Shown: positions 42,831 to 54,739, counted from the first letter of the stretch. The stretch: DNA of 64,000 nt from Mastigias papua (GCA_964019165.1 OZ025273.1:16970714-17034713), one strand, 5' to 3'. Program-made: numbers and translations. The notes: a model not told the origin generated them from the sequence alone.

Positions 42831-43353
42831 TAGTAAAATGGCAATAGAGAGCTTACAAATAGACTATGCAGCTCTACTATGACATTGCAACTGTGAGAAT
42901 TTGACATCTCTGCATGTTACTAAAGGAGGATATCTTAACAGGAGCCTCGTACTACTCGCAGTCACTATGTACCATCTGGCAGGCTCACGTACTGGTTACT
43001 ACACAATAAAGTAAGTATAATTTCATATAAAATCGCTCCCCAGTCATTTGAATTCCATCATGTAACCATTCTACAATCAGTTTTGCATTCATTATTAGGT
43101 TCTTTTGTGTTACTGATAATTTTCCACTGTGCATTTTAGACTTCAAGTTTTCGGTCCATCGTTTGCATCATGGAGGGCTTGTCACGTAATAGTCAACAGC
43201 CACAACAATGCTAAATGTGTGTAAAGTAACTTTCAGAAAATCAAGCTAGTATCCACAGGATCCACAGCTTTGTCTGGTTCTTTCTAATGTCTTTTGTCCA
43301 AAAGCACAAAAATATTATTGTACAAGTTTTGAGGGAGCTCTTAGAGTATGATC
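42831..43353. other. No gene seen
   Basis: Non-coding by inspection. Confidence 0.35.
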
Positions 43354-46300
43354 TTAATTTGCAGATGTTTTCAGGGGAGTTCTCTTGTTTTTACAAATAA
43401 TCAGGTCGCCACCGGGAAAATATGTGTGCACACCTGGAAAATGTGCGGGCAATGTATGTTTTCCATGAAGACACTCTCTACACCTTAATGAACATAACTG
43501 TAGCTGTTGGACATCCTGACTTTTCTTGAGAGGCCTTTCCATCAAGGTGTCAGCTTGCAATGATCCTGCTTGTGGACTGCAGGTGAATTCCCAATCTCCT
43601 GTTCTAGTTGACCAAATGAATGGAAATAGAATACACATCATATTCAGGAATGATTGCCAAAATCTAGAGATAGCCCTAGATTCAGTCTCTGTCTTTAGAT
43701 GCTCTTCATACTTGTAGAGTTTATCAAATACTGCACTGTGCTCATGCACCAGACCTGTGAGACCTTTGCCACTCAGATCGTGTATTGCTGTTTTCATCTC
43801 TTCTGACTCTACAAGCTGCTCAAGCAAGTCAGGAGAATCGTATGTTGGTAGCCAGCTTTCAAAGCTCTGGGGCTTCAACCATGTCAAAAATGTGCTTCAA
43901 CACCTACATGCATTTATTGTAGTGTTTTCCTTGTAATACTTTTACCACAGACCCTTCACCAGAAAAACATAACTGGTCCTAGTTCGTTCATCACTGGACA
44001 CAGATACCTAATAAGATTTGGATTGTAAAAACAACATTTTGGTATGATAGGTCCTGTGGCTGACAAATTCTCCCTTGATTTAGAGTGAAGGTCTATTATA
44101 CTGCATAATGTGGAGAAGTGTGGGCTCCTGTTTTGAGACCATTTAGACAATCACACTTCCTCTCCTTGTGCAATAAAAATACCCTGATGTGGATCATAGG
44201 CCTGAAAAGTATTACCAATGAATGGCACATAGCTGGTCAACAGACAATATTCATTTTCATGGAATTACTCTATAGGAAAACCCCTAATACACTAGGGTAC
44301 AAGTAGAAAGTAAGGTAATGACAGAGAAAGAAATGGGAGATTCCTAACAAGTAAATTGGCGTCCAAAATGATATCAGGTAGTCAAACATAGGCAAATCTT
44401 TTCCCTATCACTGCTAGGAATATCCACAATGTATGGAAGGTTCCCATTTGCAAAACAATAAACGTCTTCAGAGCTTTGTACTGTGGTATCATGAGCACCT
44501 CCGCTGCCTTGGCATATATTGCCTGGTCAGCAACACCATCAGTTTCAGATAGGCCAAATGCTTCTGTCTTTGCTTTTGTTTGTTGAAGAGGTTCTGCAAT
44601 GGTTTCCAGCTTTACTGGTGACTTGTCAATTGCCAGTAAGTACCCAACTTGGTGGTATGAATCACTTTTCTCGGCTATTAAACAATTATAACTGGTCCAG
44701 TTATGGACTACAAACTGCATGCCATGGAATGCATTGCTACCCTTTTTACTGATTCGGGAAGTATGTCAGTGTTATCCCGTATGAAAGTAACAAACTTGGA
44801 TGGTTGAGTGTTATCTGGAACGAAATATATTTGTGTGTGATTCTTTGTTTGCTGCCATGCAATGCTTGTGTCCAAAATGCATACCGTGTCATGTGAGATT
44901 CCATGACTAGATCTCTTCAGCCACTTCACAACCTGACAAGATCCTGTGTTTTGCATTTGCAATATAGTGGCAACAGAATGTGCTTCAATGTCTGACTTTT
45001 CCATTTTTGATACAGTATATTATATCCTGCCCACTGGAGTCTCTTTGTGCTTACGAGAGCTTGGCTGAGTTCTTTTAGACAAAAGTGCTGTTAGGAAGGT
45101 TTTTAGAAGCAATGGGATTACAGTTTCAGACTTAAGTAATTCATCTTCTGTTGGTGACCTGTTTGAAATGACTCATTCATGCCAAGCACTTACGTGCGAA
45201 TTTCAGATGCAACATCTTCTATTCGATCATCTATTGGAGCATCTGTGAAATTTTTTGTTAGATTATGAAATTGTTTCGTCACTTCTATTATTTGCTCAAT
45301 AGGAGTTTCTTTGTTGTAGAAAATGTAGCCACTGTTCTGCGAATTCCACTCACGGAGATTTGGTCCAATATGTCATAATAATCTGAAATGGACTGTTCTT
45401 ATGTCATAAGTCTCAGTAGATACAAACGGTTCATTCCCCAAGAGTCTTTGTTTGCTGCAATGCACTGCTTGTGTCCAAAATGCATACCGTGTCATGTGAG
45501 ATTCCATGACTAGATCTCTTCAGCCACTTCACAACCTGACAAGATCCTGTTTTTTGCATTTGCAATATAGTGGCAACAGAATGCGCTTCAATGTCTGACT
45601 TTTCCATTTTTGATACAGTATATTATATCCTGCCCACTGGAGTCTCTTTGTGCTCACGAGAGCTTGGCTGAGTTCTTTTAGACAAAAGTGCTGTTAGGAA
45701 GGTTTTTAGAAGCAATGGGATTACAGTTTCAGACTGAATTAAGTCATCTTCTGTTGGTGAAATGAACTGAATCATTCATGCCAAGCACTTACTTGCGAAT
45801 TTCAGATGCAACATCTTCTATTCGATCATCTATTGGAGCATCTGTGAAATTTTTCGTTAGATTGTGAAATTTTTTGTTAGATTGTGAAATTTTTTCGTCA
45901 CTTCTATTATTTGCTCAATAGGAGTTTCTTTGTTGTAGAAAATGTAGCCACTGTTCTGCGAATTCCACTCACGGAGATTTGGTCTAATATGTCTTAATAA
46001 TCTAAAATGGAATGTTCTCATGACATAAGTCTTCCTAGATGCAAATGGTCCATTCCCCAAGAGTCTCTGATACATGTCAAACAGTATAGGAATAGGAATT
46101 CCTTCAGTCAGAAAACACTGTCAGTCTATATGCACAATGATCTATTGAAAAGCAAGTACCTTGTTACTCTCTTTGCTACTTCTTTCTATTCGTGCATAGC
46201 TTCTGAAGCATGAACAGTGATAGTATAGTTCTTGTGCATTTATCACTTCCCACTTTACACCAGCAACTGTGGCCAGCAGGTTAGGGTTATCATTCTTCCA

Positions 46301-46486
46301 AATTGCTGCCTCCTTAAGGGACGTTGCTCCCATTTCTGTCATGCATTTTTCTACTTTCTTGTGCCTACTGCCTCCCTTGGCTGTTTTCTTTGATCTACAG
46401 ATGCAGCATTCAGGATCTCCTATGACCTTGCCTGAAGATAAGTAGTTTTTGTTTATTTCATGCTGCATTACAATACTCACTTTCAT
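43354..46486 (-). pseudogene. Uncharacterised multicopy invertebrate protein, fragmented
   Basis: Minus-strand pieces in order. 46486-46142 holds a Cys-rich start (CCICRSKKTAKGGSRHKK, later YYHCSCFRSYARIE). 46075-45857 holds HIRPNLREWNSQNSGYIFYN. 45004-44382 holds SCQVVKWLKRSSHGISHDTV, FVVHNWTSYNCLIAEKSDSY, ADQAIYAKAAEVLMIPQYK and MGTFHTLWIFLAVIGKRF. 43887-43354 holds TESRAISRFWQSFLNMMCIL. The QAIYxKAxEV and MGxFHTxxxFLAVIGKRF blocks match a widespread repeated protein family in cnidarians and other invertebrates whose function I do not know. Copy number suggests spread by a mobile element. Part is tandemly duplicated. Confidence 0.5.
44842..46063. repeat. 603-bp tandem duplication within the uncharacterised gene
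   Basis: 44842-45444 and 45445-46063 are near-identical, both starting TCTTTGTTTGCTGC and ending CATTCCCCAAGAG. The second copy has an extra 20-bp TTTTTGTTAGATTGTGAAAT-like insertion near 45860-45890. Only the first copy is continuous with the coding pieces downstream. Confidence 0.85.
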
Positions 46487-46684
46487 ATTAGAAACTGAAG
46501 CAGCAATGATGAAATATCAGTTTGACTGTTCTGAAGCTGGACTTGTCATAGACGGTTGGTAGTTACCAGTACTTCAGTCTCTAGTCAGTCAATTTGTTTT
46601 TTATGAGAATTTCCTTTCTACATGTCACAGCAGAAGAACATTTCTTCACCTTTGGTTTCTCGTAGGTTTGTCATATTCAATGTA
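46487..46684. other. Spacer; no gene seen
   Basis: Short non-coding stretch between the fragmented gene and the G-rich element. Confidence 0.3.
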
Positions 46685-47223
46685 CTCTCCAGTCCGGAAT
46701 AGAAGGGGGGTGGCAATAAGCGGGGGGGGTTGGAAACAAGTCTCAAAGTAAATAAGCGGGGGGGTTGCAATAAGCGGGGGGGTTGCAATAAGCGGGGGGG
46801 TGGAAAAGCTCAAAGGTGAATGTCTATGGGGTGGGCTGTTATTAATGGATGTGGACAGAAGACCAACATATGCACTGGATAAAAAACTTTTAACTTTTTG
46901 AAAAACAATTTATTGCGTTTATTACATATGTCTAGCATGCTAAAAATGTGTCTATAATCGGCGTTCAGAATGACATCATCATTGGCACAACTGTCGGCTG
47001 AGTTTTCAGTGCTTCTTGCAGCAATTACGCATTTCACGATAGCATTTTTTAGCACAACAAACATTCACAACGAGTTACTTTCTCCGGACAATTCTTGATC
47101 TGGTTGGGAAAATGTCCTCTTGGCTCAAAAGTAATAAGCGGGGGGGTTGCAATAAGAATGTCCTGGTGTGCATTTTTCGAAAAAATAAATAGTCGGGGGG
47201 GGCGTCTATTCCGGACTGGAGAG
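46685..47223. mobile_element. TA-flanked MITE with repeated G7 tracts
   Basis: Inverted ends CTCTCCAGTCCGGAATAGA are flanked by TA on both sides (46683-46684 and 47224-47225), as for Tc1/mariner/pogo elements. The interior has repeats of AATAAGCGGGGGGGTTGC (at least five G-runs at 46710-46805, more at 47138 and 47193), all G-rich on the plus strand. No complete transposase is seen. A pogo transposase relic lies 0.6 kb away and might be related. Confidence 0.75.
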
Positions 47224-47424
47224 TAGTTTCACTAATGTCATGTCACTGTCAGATTGACAAATACAATACTGAGATGCAAAGTATTTCTCAGAAAGAGGCA
47301 ATCTGCAGGCTGGTGTCTACTTTGGAGACCATAATAATGAGTTTGTAATATGACATTTAATCTCAAACTTGAATCGAAAATATTCAATATGAAATATATG
47401 ATGATTTTGTATATCTATTCTCAT

Positions 47425-47457
47425 AACTAGTTTCGTCCATTCATGCGGACTCTTCAG
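47425..47457 (-). ncRNA. Hammerhead-ribozyme-like core
   Basis: The minus strand reads CTGAAGA-GTCC-GCATGAAT-GGAC-GAAA-CTAGTT. This is the hammerhead consensus CUGANGA, a 4-bp stem II with G-C closing pair, then GAAA. A two-base-pair stem III closed by the palindrome ACTAGT would follow, as in Penelope-type element and retrozyme hammerheads. Stem I is not convincingly formed next to the expected cleavage site, so the copy may be degenerate. Confidence 0.45.
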
Positions 47458-47787
47458 GCTACAGTGGTTACATTGCACTTTATTCTATAATTTAATACCT
47501 GATACTATATCAAATCTGATGTAATATGAATATCACGCATTAGCCCTGTTCTGATTAATTCAATCCAAAGTGAGTCTTCTTCAAAATGGCTATGCTCATG
47601 GGGACTACAGTAAAAACCTGCACATAAGAACCTACAATTTTGAGATGAGCCTGTATATCTTCTTATGTGAAAGGGGAAGTCCAGTAATCAAGGTGCCGGT
47701 TCTTAGCTTAGGGTCCAAAGATAATGCCGGAAAGGAGATGTTTGAAAGTGTAGCATTGAAATATAGATAACCACAGAAAGCTTTTTG

Positions 47788-49470
47788 TCAAAAGATATAG
47801 TTATCTAGTCCTTGTGGTTGAATTTTCTCATCTTCTGAGCCATCCAAAGTCATCAGGCGACCAGTTGTGTCAAATAGCTTTCTGAAATACTCATTGTCCT
47901 CACTGTTCTCTTGGCATGCTTCACCAGTCCATCTTGTCATTAGCACTCTTAGCAGACATTTTGACATGCCAGAGTTCAAGATTTGCTTCATTCTCAAGCC
48001 ATCTCTCCAATGCCTCACCTATCTTCTTTTTCATGATCATCCCACAGCCTGCATTAATTGGTTGTACTTTATCAGTATGACTGGGTAGTAGCATATACAC
48101 AACAGTGTTAATGGTCTTTCTGCATATGTCATCAAATTCCTTCTACAAGTGAAAGTGAATAGTGTCTGCTAACAGCACCATTTCTTCATCATGTGAGTTT
48201 AGTGCTGGAATCAAAGTTTCCTTTGCCCACTTTAAAGTTAACTCCTCATCGATCCATGCAGATGGCTGAAAGTACACATCAACAGTTTGGTCATATTGTG
48301 ACGGTTCTTCACAAGTTATGTTTCCTTTCCCTCTACAGAGTATAGCTGGTTTAACAGTCTGTGCTGCAGAAGCTGTTATGCACAAATGTAGTGTTGCTTG
48401 TTGCTTGTCTAATCCAGATGAAGGTTGGGATACCCACACCTGTTTTGAACCACTGACTTCATATGTCTTTTCCTGGCCACTTACAAATGGAAGAGGGACT
48501 TGATCCACATTATACCTTTGCTCAGGAAGCCATCTACCATATTTTGATGTTTTTTACAGTTTACTCCTTCTTCTTGTTGAATTTAAAATCTTTCTTGACT
48601 CTCTGTATTCTTTCTCTTCCCTCCTCTGCAGAATCTTTTTTCATGTTTGTCCTGTTTCTCAAAGTTATGTTGTTCCACTTCTTAAATCTTTGAAACCAGT
48701 TTCCACTGGCTTTGAAATGTTGAGCTTGCTGTTTGCCATAGTAGTTTCACCTTGTATTTTCATTTTTCTGCACAGCAAAAGCTTTGATACTCTCACTCCC
48801 TGAGCTCTCCGCTAAGTGAATTCTGAAAGTACAGCACTGGCTGCTTTCAGACATTTCTCTCTCCTTTTCTTGAATGTTGGAGTCAATTCTCTATGTTGTC
48901 TAAGTTCCTTAATGTTCCCGATATGTCTCCTTTTTTATTGAGAGCTAGCTCATTTTCAATTGCTTTCCTGCTCTTATTCCACTTCACAATCATTGATTTA
49001 CTGACTCCCCTGCTTGCTGCAACTTTATTCCATTGTGTCTAGCAGGTGCAAGGATTGCATTTTGAACTCAAGTGTATAAGACTTACACTGACTTACTGCA
49101 TGCTGGCCAGAGTTATTGGCAAACTGCCCAGGCCTAGGAACTAATGATGCTGCTGCTGTCTTGCCTACCTCATCTGATGATAGATCAATATATTCCTTAT
49201 CATTTGCTTTATTTGTGTTATCTGCCCATGCCTCTGGAAAATGCGAAGAACCATTTTGTCAGGGCTGTTTGAGATCTTTGTCCTTGAAATTTAAATACAT
49301 GTTCAAATACTGTTTCCCTGAGAAGAATTCACCACAGTGACGGCATGTTTCTACCTCTTTCTCAATTGTTGTTGTTGGTAGTACTGATGTTACATCAAAT
49401 AGCGTATGATTCATAATCACGTTGCAATGCCACAACAGCAGCCCATTGAATGAAACATCCACTCAATGTC
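47788..49470 (-). pseudogene. pogo/Tigger-type transposase (DDE_1) relic
   Basis: Minus-strand pieces in order. 49462-49259 holds a C2H2-like finger (CRHCGEFFSGKQYL). 49260-49100 holds ADNTNKANDKEYIDLSSDEV. A CENP-B-like HTH region lies near 48900-48700 (KLVSKI/WFQRFKKW-type). 48508-48143 holds the DDE core with the first Asp in MDQVPLPFVSGQEKTYEVSG, then SAAQTVKPAIL and the second Asp in VLLADTIHFH. 48018-47788 holds the tail (GRLMTLDGSEDEKI). Many stops and frameshifts. pogo elements use TA targets; the terminal repeats were not fixed. Confidence 0.8.
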
Positions 49471-49519
49471 ACCACAAAAAGCCCATGCCGTCTATCTAAC
49501 AATCCAAAAAGAGGCCAGA

Positions 49520-49728
49520 TACTGATGGTTCAACTCATCTTAGACTACAAATGGGCACCAGCTCTGACTTTTACATGGAGTCCAGCATCAGAGGCTATCA
49601 TGTATATTTTGGGAATTTAATGGAAAAATGTGCAGTTGGGGATATTCTTCACTGTGACGTGGATTCAAACAACCCACCTGACCAATGTGCAATTGTTGTC
49701 GCCGATGAATTACAACATATGAAAACCA
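49520..49728 (+). pseudogene. HIRAN-like domain fragment
   Basis: The plus-strand frame has SSDFYMESSIRGYHVYFGNL, then VGDILHCDVDSNNPPDQCA. (S)xIRGxHVYxxxxxPxxGDxLxCxxExxNxxDxxAVxV is a pattern of HIRAN-like domains in many invertebrate uncharacterised proteins. It is interrupted at 49729 by the next element. Short and weakly supported. Confidence 0.4.
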
Positions 49729-50342
49729 GATTTTATAGCAGTCGCAGACCATCACTGGTCATCGCAGATCATTGCAGATCATTTGAAGATTTCAAACAAA
49801 TGTGAATTTTCCTATCATTGCAGATTGTCTGCAATGGTCTGCAATGGACATCGTTAATGAAAACACTCAGTCGCCGACTGTCGCAGACAATCTGCGCAGG
49901 AAATACAAAGTTTCCATCGATTTCCATTGTTTAATATGCAAAACAAAATGACCAACACAGATGCATGAGACAACAATGCTTCATTCATGGAGATTATTAG
50001 GGAATATCCTGCTGTATATAATCGTGCCAGCGAAGACCTCAAGAATACAAACAATGTCATGTAATCTGAGCTCCTTTACCAATGTATGAAAACTGGTAGG
50101 GCTTTCTTCTTACTAGCCTTCTTTTCTTTAGTAATAGTGCTATTACTAGCAGCAATATACCTTCCAAGAGCAGCTGCTTAATGTTGCCTTGGTCCACAAT
50201 CTTGCACTTAAAATGTTAGTTTAGGCGCCACAACTGAGAGTGAAAAACAACTACAGCATGCACTAATCGCAGACAATCTGTGATGGTCGCAGACAATTCG
50301 CATTCATTTGGAATACAGTTGTCTGCGACTGTCACCAATGAC
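49729..50342. mobile_element. MADF-bearing MITE with CGCAGAC inverted ends, between 20-bp direct repeats
   Basis: AGTCGCAGAC near the left end and its complement GTCTGCGACT near the right end are inverted, and CGCAGAC recurs several times inside. At 49985-50060 the plus strand encodes a MADF start (FMEIIREYPAVYNRASEDLK). TTACAACATATGAAAACCAG occurs exactly at 49710-49729 and 50343-50362, much longer than a Harbinger target duplication. Probably a Harbinger derivative; exact ends unresolved. Confidence 0.55.
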
Positions 50343-50379
50343 TTACAACATATGAAAACCAGCCTTTAAATAAAACTTC

Positions 50380-50721
50380 TATTGGGTGCAGGGTTGAATG
50401 TGCTTGGATATTTACCAAACTTGGGTCTAAAGTCAAATCGGTTATAAGGTCATCTGCATGATACTCCAGTAAGCAAAGTTTTCTACAAAATGTCTTTACG
50501 TCAGATTTTAGTTCACTAATGTCAGCTCTAGGTGTAGGAGTAAATGTCATACCATATTTTGTTAATGTCTCCTTTGCTTTGCTGCCGACAGTCCTGTCAG
50601 TTAGTAGTAGGAGCTTTTGCTGAACAGACTCAGTTATTGCTAGAAGTCTGAAGCTTGACTCCGGCCTTGGGACAAAAACTGGAAGGATAACACCAGAAGT
50701 GGTGTTTTGACGAACCAACAT
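50380..50721 (-). pseudogene. Penelope-like element N-terminal fragment
   Basis: The minus strand has LTKYGMTFTPTPRADISELK, then TFCRKLCLLEYHADD and DPSLVNIQAHST. The GL(x)F(A/T)P(T)P-x(2)N-x(2)L..D...(F)xR(R)L(R) pattern precedes the reverse transcriptase in Penelope-like elements. Only this piece is present. Confidence 0.45.
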
Positions 50722-51306
50722 ACATCCCGGAGTATATACACAACAGAAGAAGACACCAATACAGACAGTGCTGAAACAAAAAACAAACCAACATTAACCA
50801 CAATTATACCAATAATGGAAGTAAAAAAGTGGATATGAATATATGAACTGGAGAATGTAGCAAAATTTGGGGCATCCATAGTATATGAAATGGCTTGTAG
50901 TGATTGTAATAACCTTGAAATCTCATAATGACATAATCAGGGGTCAGGTTTTTTCATTTATCCCAGCCCCCACAAAAGTGTGCCTCTGGCCTAAGCATAT
51001 GAATACCCATTACAGTCACTGTAAAAATTAGGTGCAGATGGATTTCATGCTAGTGAACAAATCAAAGATGCTGTTGAGGACATGCCATAAAAAAGTGATA
51101 CAAAATATACTATGAAGTAGATTATGAACTTAGATTATTATATTATGAACTTGAACTTATGAAAGGTCTGAACTTACTTACATCTTCTAGTCCAATCTTG
51201 TGCAAGAGGTAAATTTATGTTTAGTAATGTCTAAAGAACATTTTGGTGAAAAAATTGCATTGCCCACAAATTTTACAGGTGTTGAGAACCTCATAAACCT
51301 CACTAA
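50722..51306. other. No gene seen
   Basis: Non-coding, ending at the TAA adjoining the next Harbinger copy. Confidence 0.35.
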
Positions 51307-52400
51307 GGCCTCAGTTACATGATACCAGATACCTTTTGTATTGGATAGCTTTTTATGCCAGATACACCTTTCAGTTACACGGTGCCTTGCTATCTGATAC
51401 ACATTCCATTAGCTATCCGGAACAAAAAGTGATCTGATTTGAAAGTGACACAAGAATGTATTCTATACACTCAGGTTTCGTGTAACCATGCTGTAAAGGG
51501 CAATCCGATACACTTTCTGCTCCGTAACCTCATTTTCAGCGTGAGGGACGAAAAGGGCACCAAATGTGATGCTTCGTAAAAGATGACAATATGGTGGAAA
51601 TCAATAACCGTCTCGATATTGCATTCTTATTTATGGCATTAGCTGGTGAAGTCCAGTTAACTAGTTTGATTTGTCAAAGGAGTGACTATGTATTTGGCAA
51701 GAAAAAGATGCACCACGAGGTTATTGGCAAATGTTTCTACCCCTGCTTGTGGAAAAATGTTGAACGTTAGAGTGAAATGAAAGTACTGGAAGGCATCTGG
51801 TCGTTGTGGAATGTGATGGTCAAGTGTAAGAGCTGGTAAAGCACCTGACAGTGCATGGAAAGACAATTTCCGAATGTCGATGCAAAGCTTTTACAAGCTC
51901 TGTGATCAGCTTAGGCCATTTGTAACCAGACAAGGTATAAACATGAGAAAGCCAGCAGACGCACCTACCCAAGTGGCTGTAACACTGTATTATTTATCAG
52001 ACGGAGGCAGAATGAGGAAATCAGCCAATTCATTTGGACTGGCCTCATGCACAGTTTCATTTATAGTTGAGCGAGTCACAAAAGCCATCTCAAAAAACTT
52101 AGTTACGCAATACAGTACAGTTCCAACAACTGTTGAAGTAGTTGAAGAGCTAGTTTCAAAAGTCTATGCAGAGCGTGATTTTCCACAGTGCATTCGTGCA
52201 AGTGACGGGACCCACATCCCAGTCAAAAAGCCATTGGATTGCTCCACTGACTACATCAACAGAACGGGTTTCTACAGCTTAAATGTACAGGACTATGTAG
52301 ATGCACATTATTGTTTTATTGATGTAAATAGTGAGTCTTTGCTATCTCTAGCCTTACCATATTATTTCGAAATGGCATCATTCCGCCTTGTCCTAAGGTA
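51307..52400 (+). pseudogene. Harbinger element 5' end and transposase N-terminal half
   Basis: TAA followed by GGCCTCAGTTACATGATACC at 51304-51326 looks like a Harbinger target and terminus. From 51591 the plus strand has short frames, then MSMQSFYKLCDQLRPFVTRQ, VAVTLYYLSDGGRMRKSANS, ASCTVSFIVERVTKAI and the first catalytic Asp in IRASDGTHIPVKKP, then GFYSLNVQDYVDAHY. It diverges after 52330 before the second Asp. The BEL/Pao relic begins soon after, so the right half is missing. Confidence 0.75.
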
Positions 52401-52439
52401 GTAGTAGAGGGAGAAAAACAGAATCAACATATCAACAAA

Positions 52440-54018
52440 AGAGATTAAAGTTTCAAAAAATCAACAAAGAAACTGTTGATTGCCTCGACCAGTTTTGGAA
52501 GCATGAAGCCTCAGGGTTAACAGCGAGCGGAGAAGGCGAGGCAAACAAAAACCCAAGGGCATTCGACATTCAACAAAAAGGGAACAGGTATGAAGCAGGA
52601 CTTCCTTGGAAGGAAGATAGTACTGAGCCTTTAAACTCTGATTATGAACTATGTCATAGTAGATTAACATCATTACATAATAAATTGAAACTCAAACCTG
52701 ATGTTTTGCACTAACATGACAAAATTTTTAGAGAGCAACTAGCTTCAGATGTAGAGAAGGTACCCCCTGACAAAGAAAACCAGGACGGTTTCATTTTTTG
52801 TACCATTTTGGAGTAACACGAAGCGATAGGGAAATGACAAAATTGCAAATCGTTGTCAACAGATTGGCTAAATCAAATAATTTGTCATTGTCTCTTAACG
52901 ATAGATTAGAAATAGGAACTAATCACATGCCATTACTATTTGATACTTTAATTCAAGTCCATGCACACCCTATTGTTTTAATGGCAGACATTGATAACGG
53001 CTTTTTGCAGGTTGGCATTCAAGAGTCAGATAGAGAATCTTTACGATTTTTGTGGTATGATGATGTAAGTCGACCTAATCCAAACATAGGTCAATTTCGT
53101 TACAAGAGTTTGCTATTTGGTGTCACTAGTAGTCCATGTCTTTTGTCAGAAACCATTTGATATCATATCAGGAAGCATGAAGAGACATTTCCCAACTTTG
53201 TTGAAATTCTTAGTCACTTGTATGCAGATGATCTTTCCTGCGGCACCGATGACCCTCCAAAAGCACTTACAATACATCGTTCGTATAAAGAAATCATGAG
53301 TCAGGGCGGATCTAACGTATGTAAATGGAACAGTAACAATAAGGCATTGCTTGAAGAAGTCACATGTCTCGCAAATAAGCATGACTCACAATGTGCAATA
53401 TCTATGGGCAAGGTTATGCAAGATGATCAGACTTACACGCAGTATGCCATAGGAACTCCCCAAGGTACAGGGAACTCTAAGGTATTGGGGGTTGGTTAGG
53501 ATAGCTTTAAAGACCGAATTAATTTTGACTTAACAAGTATTATGAAGTTTACAGTCACTGTACCTCCAATGAAACATTCATTGCTTAAAATCGCAGCTAA
53601 GATGTTTGATCCTATTGGTTGCCTAACCCTTTTCACTATGAACTTAAAAATTTTGTTTCAGGAACTGTCCATTGACAAGGTAAGCTGGGATCAAGAACTT
53701 CAATGATCTTATGGGAAATCGTATGATGTGTTGATAAAGGATCTTCATTTATGTAATAATGTTCCTATCCCTAGAGGTCTTACAATAGGCAGTCACCAAT
53801 CGATTAAAATGATGGAAATTCATGGTTTCTCCGACGTGAGTGAGTGTGCATATGCTGCTGTTGTTTACGTTAAAGTGGAATATGAATCTGGATTAATCAA
53901 TGTTAATTTTGTGATTTCTAAATCAAAAGTATCACCAATTCGTAAACAGAATATTCCACGGTTAGAGTTACTTGGTGCTTGTTTGGTAGCTGATTTAGTT
54001 AACACCAATTTCAAGTGA
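52440..54018 (+). pseudogene. BEL/Pao retrotransposon pol remnant
   Basis: In order on the plus strand. 52470-52690 has VDCLDQFWKHEASGL and RYEAGLPWKEDSTEPLNSDY. 52798-53160 has the fingers and motif A (FGVTRSDREMTKLQIV, HMPLLFDTLIQV, MADIDNGFLQVGIQESDRES). 53218 has motif C, YADDLSCGTDDP. 53560-54018 has the connection/RNase H region (KIAAKMFDPIGCLTLFTMNL, EIHGFSDVSECAYAAVVYVK, RLELLGACLVADLV). This is the Peptidase_A17/RT layout of BEL/Pao. Stops and shifts split it, and no integrase is visible after 54018. Confidence 0.8.
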
Positions 54019-54299
54019 GTGCAGAAGAGGAAGTGCATATGAAAGTGTGTGATTCATATGGATTGGAATGCAAAACGTGCATGTTATGTGGCTGGGCGCT
54101 GCGGTTTGTATGTGAAGGCGCTTAAGGATAACAAAAAAGTTGAACTATTTTCAACTCTGTAATTTTGTTGCTTACGGATCGAAGGAAGTGCATCACGCCT
54201 TGACTATTTTTGCACAAGCATGCAAAGGAACTTACAGCGGATTATGGAGCAGACTATCTGGTGCCGGCCAGTGTTAAGCACATAAGTTTGAGAAAACTT

Positions 54300-54645
54300 A
54301 CGAAGTATGATCTGGGCTTAAGAGTGAAGGCTTATCAATAACAACTGACATACACCTGACAGATACTGAGTTTTTGGATGTGTCTCTAAACCTCACAAAC
54401 GGATCATATTCCCCCTACAGAAAACCTGACAACTACCCATCGTATAGCAATATTAACTCAAACCATCCCCCCATCAATAATAAAGGAGCTTCCAAACATG
54501 GTCAACAGACGGCTGCATGAGTTATCATACAGTAAAAGAGAATTTGAAAGTGCTAAAGGTATTTATGATTCTGCCTGTGCTGAAGAGCAGCGGATATAGC
54601 CATAACCTCTCATATGACAAGGAGCACAACCCCAACCAAAGCTCA
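54300..54645 (+). pseudogene. Penelope-like reverse transcriptase C-terminal fragment
   Basis: The frame gives DIHLTDTEFLDVSLNLTNGS, then PYRKPDNYPSYSNINSNHPP and, out of frame, NMVNRRLHELSYSKREFESA. FLDVxxNLxxGxYxPYRKPNxxPxY...SNHPP recurs in a group of cnidarian and invertebrate retroelement proteins. It resembles the FLDV...YRKPT...YxxxxSxHP end of Penelope-like polymerases. I assign it there with moderate confidence. Confidence 0.5.
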
Positions 54646-54739
54646 CAGTGAAAAAGGAAAGTCGTCTGGTTCAAACCCCTTTCATGTCGTCCTCATGGAT
54701 AGCCTGTTCTCTTACTAGCAGTGGCAGTTATCGCTCGGG

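Noticed and set aside
46810..47064. 84-residue minus-strand ORF inside the G-rich element
   Set aside because: No recognisable transposase motif; probably a chance frame in a MITE.
51500..51560. GGGACGAAAA near 51545 as a second hammerhead
   Set aside because: No CUGANGA and no stem II partner upstream.
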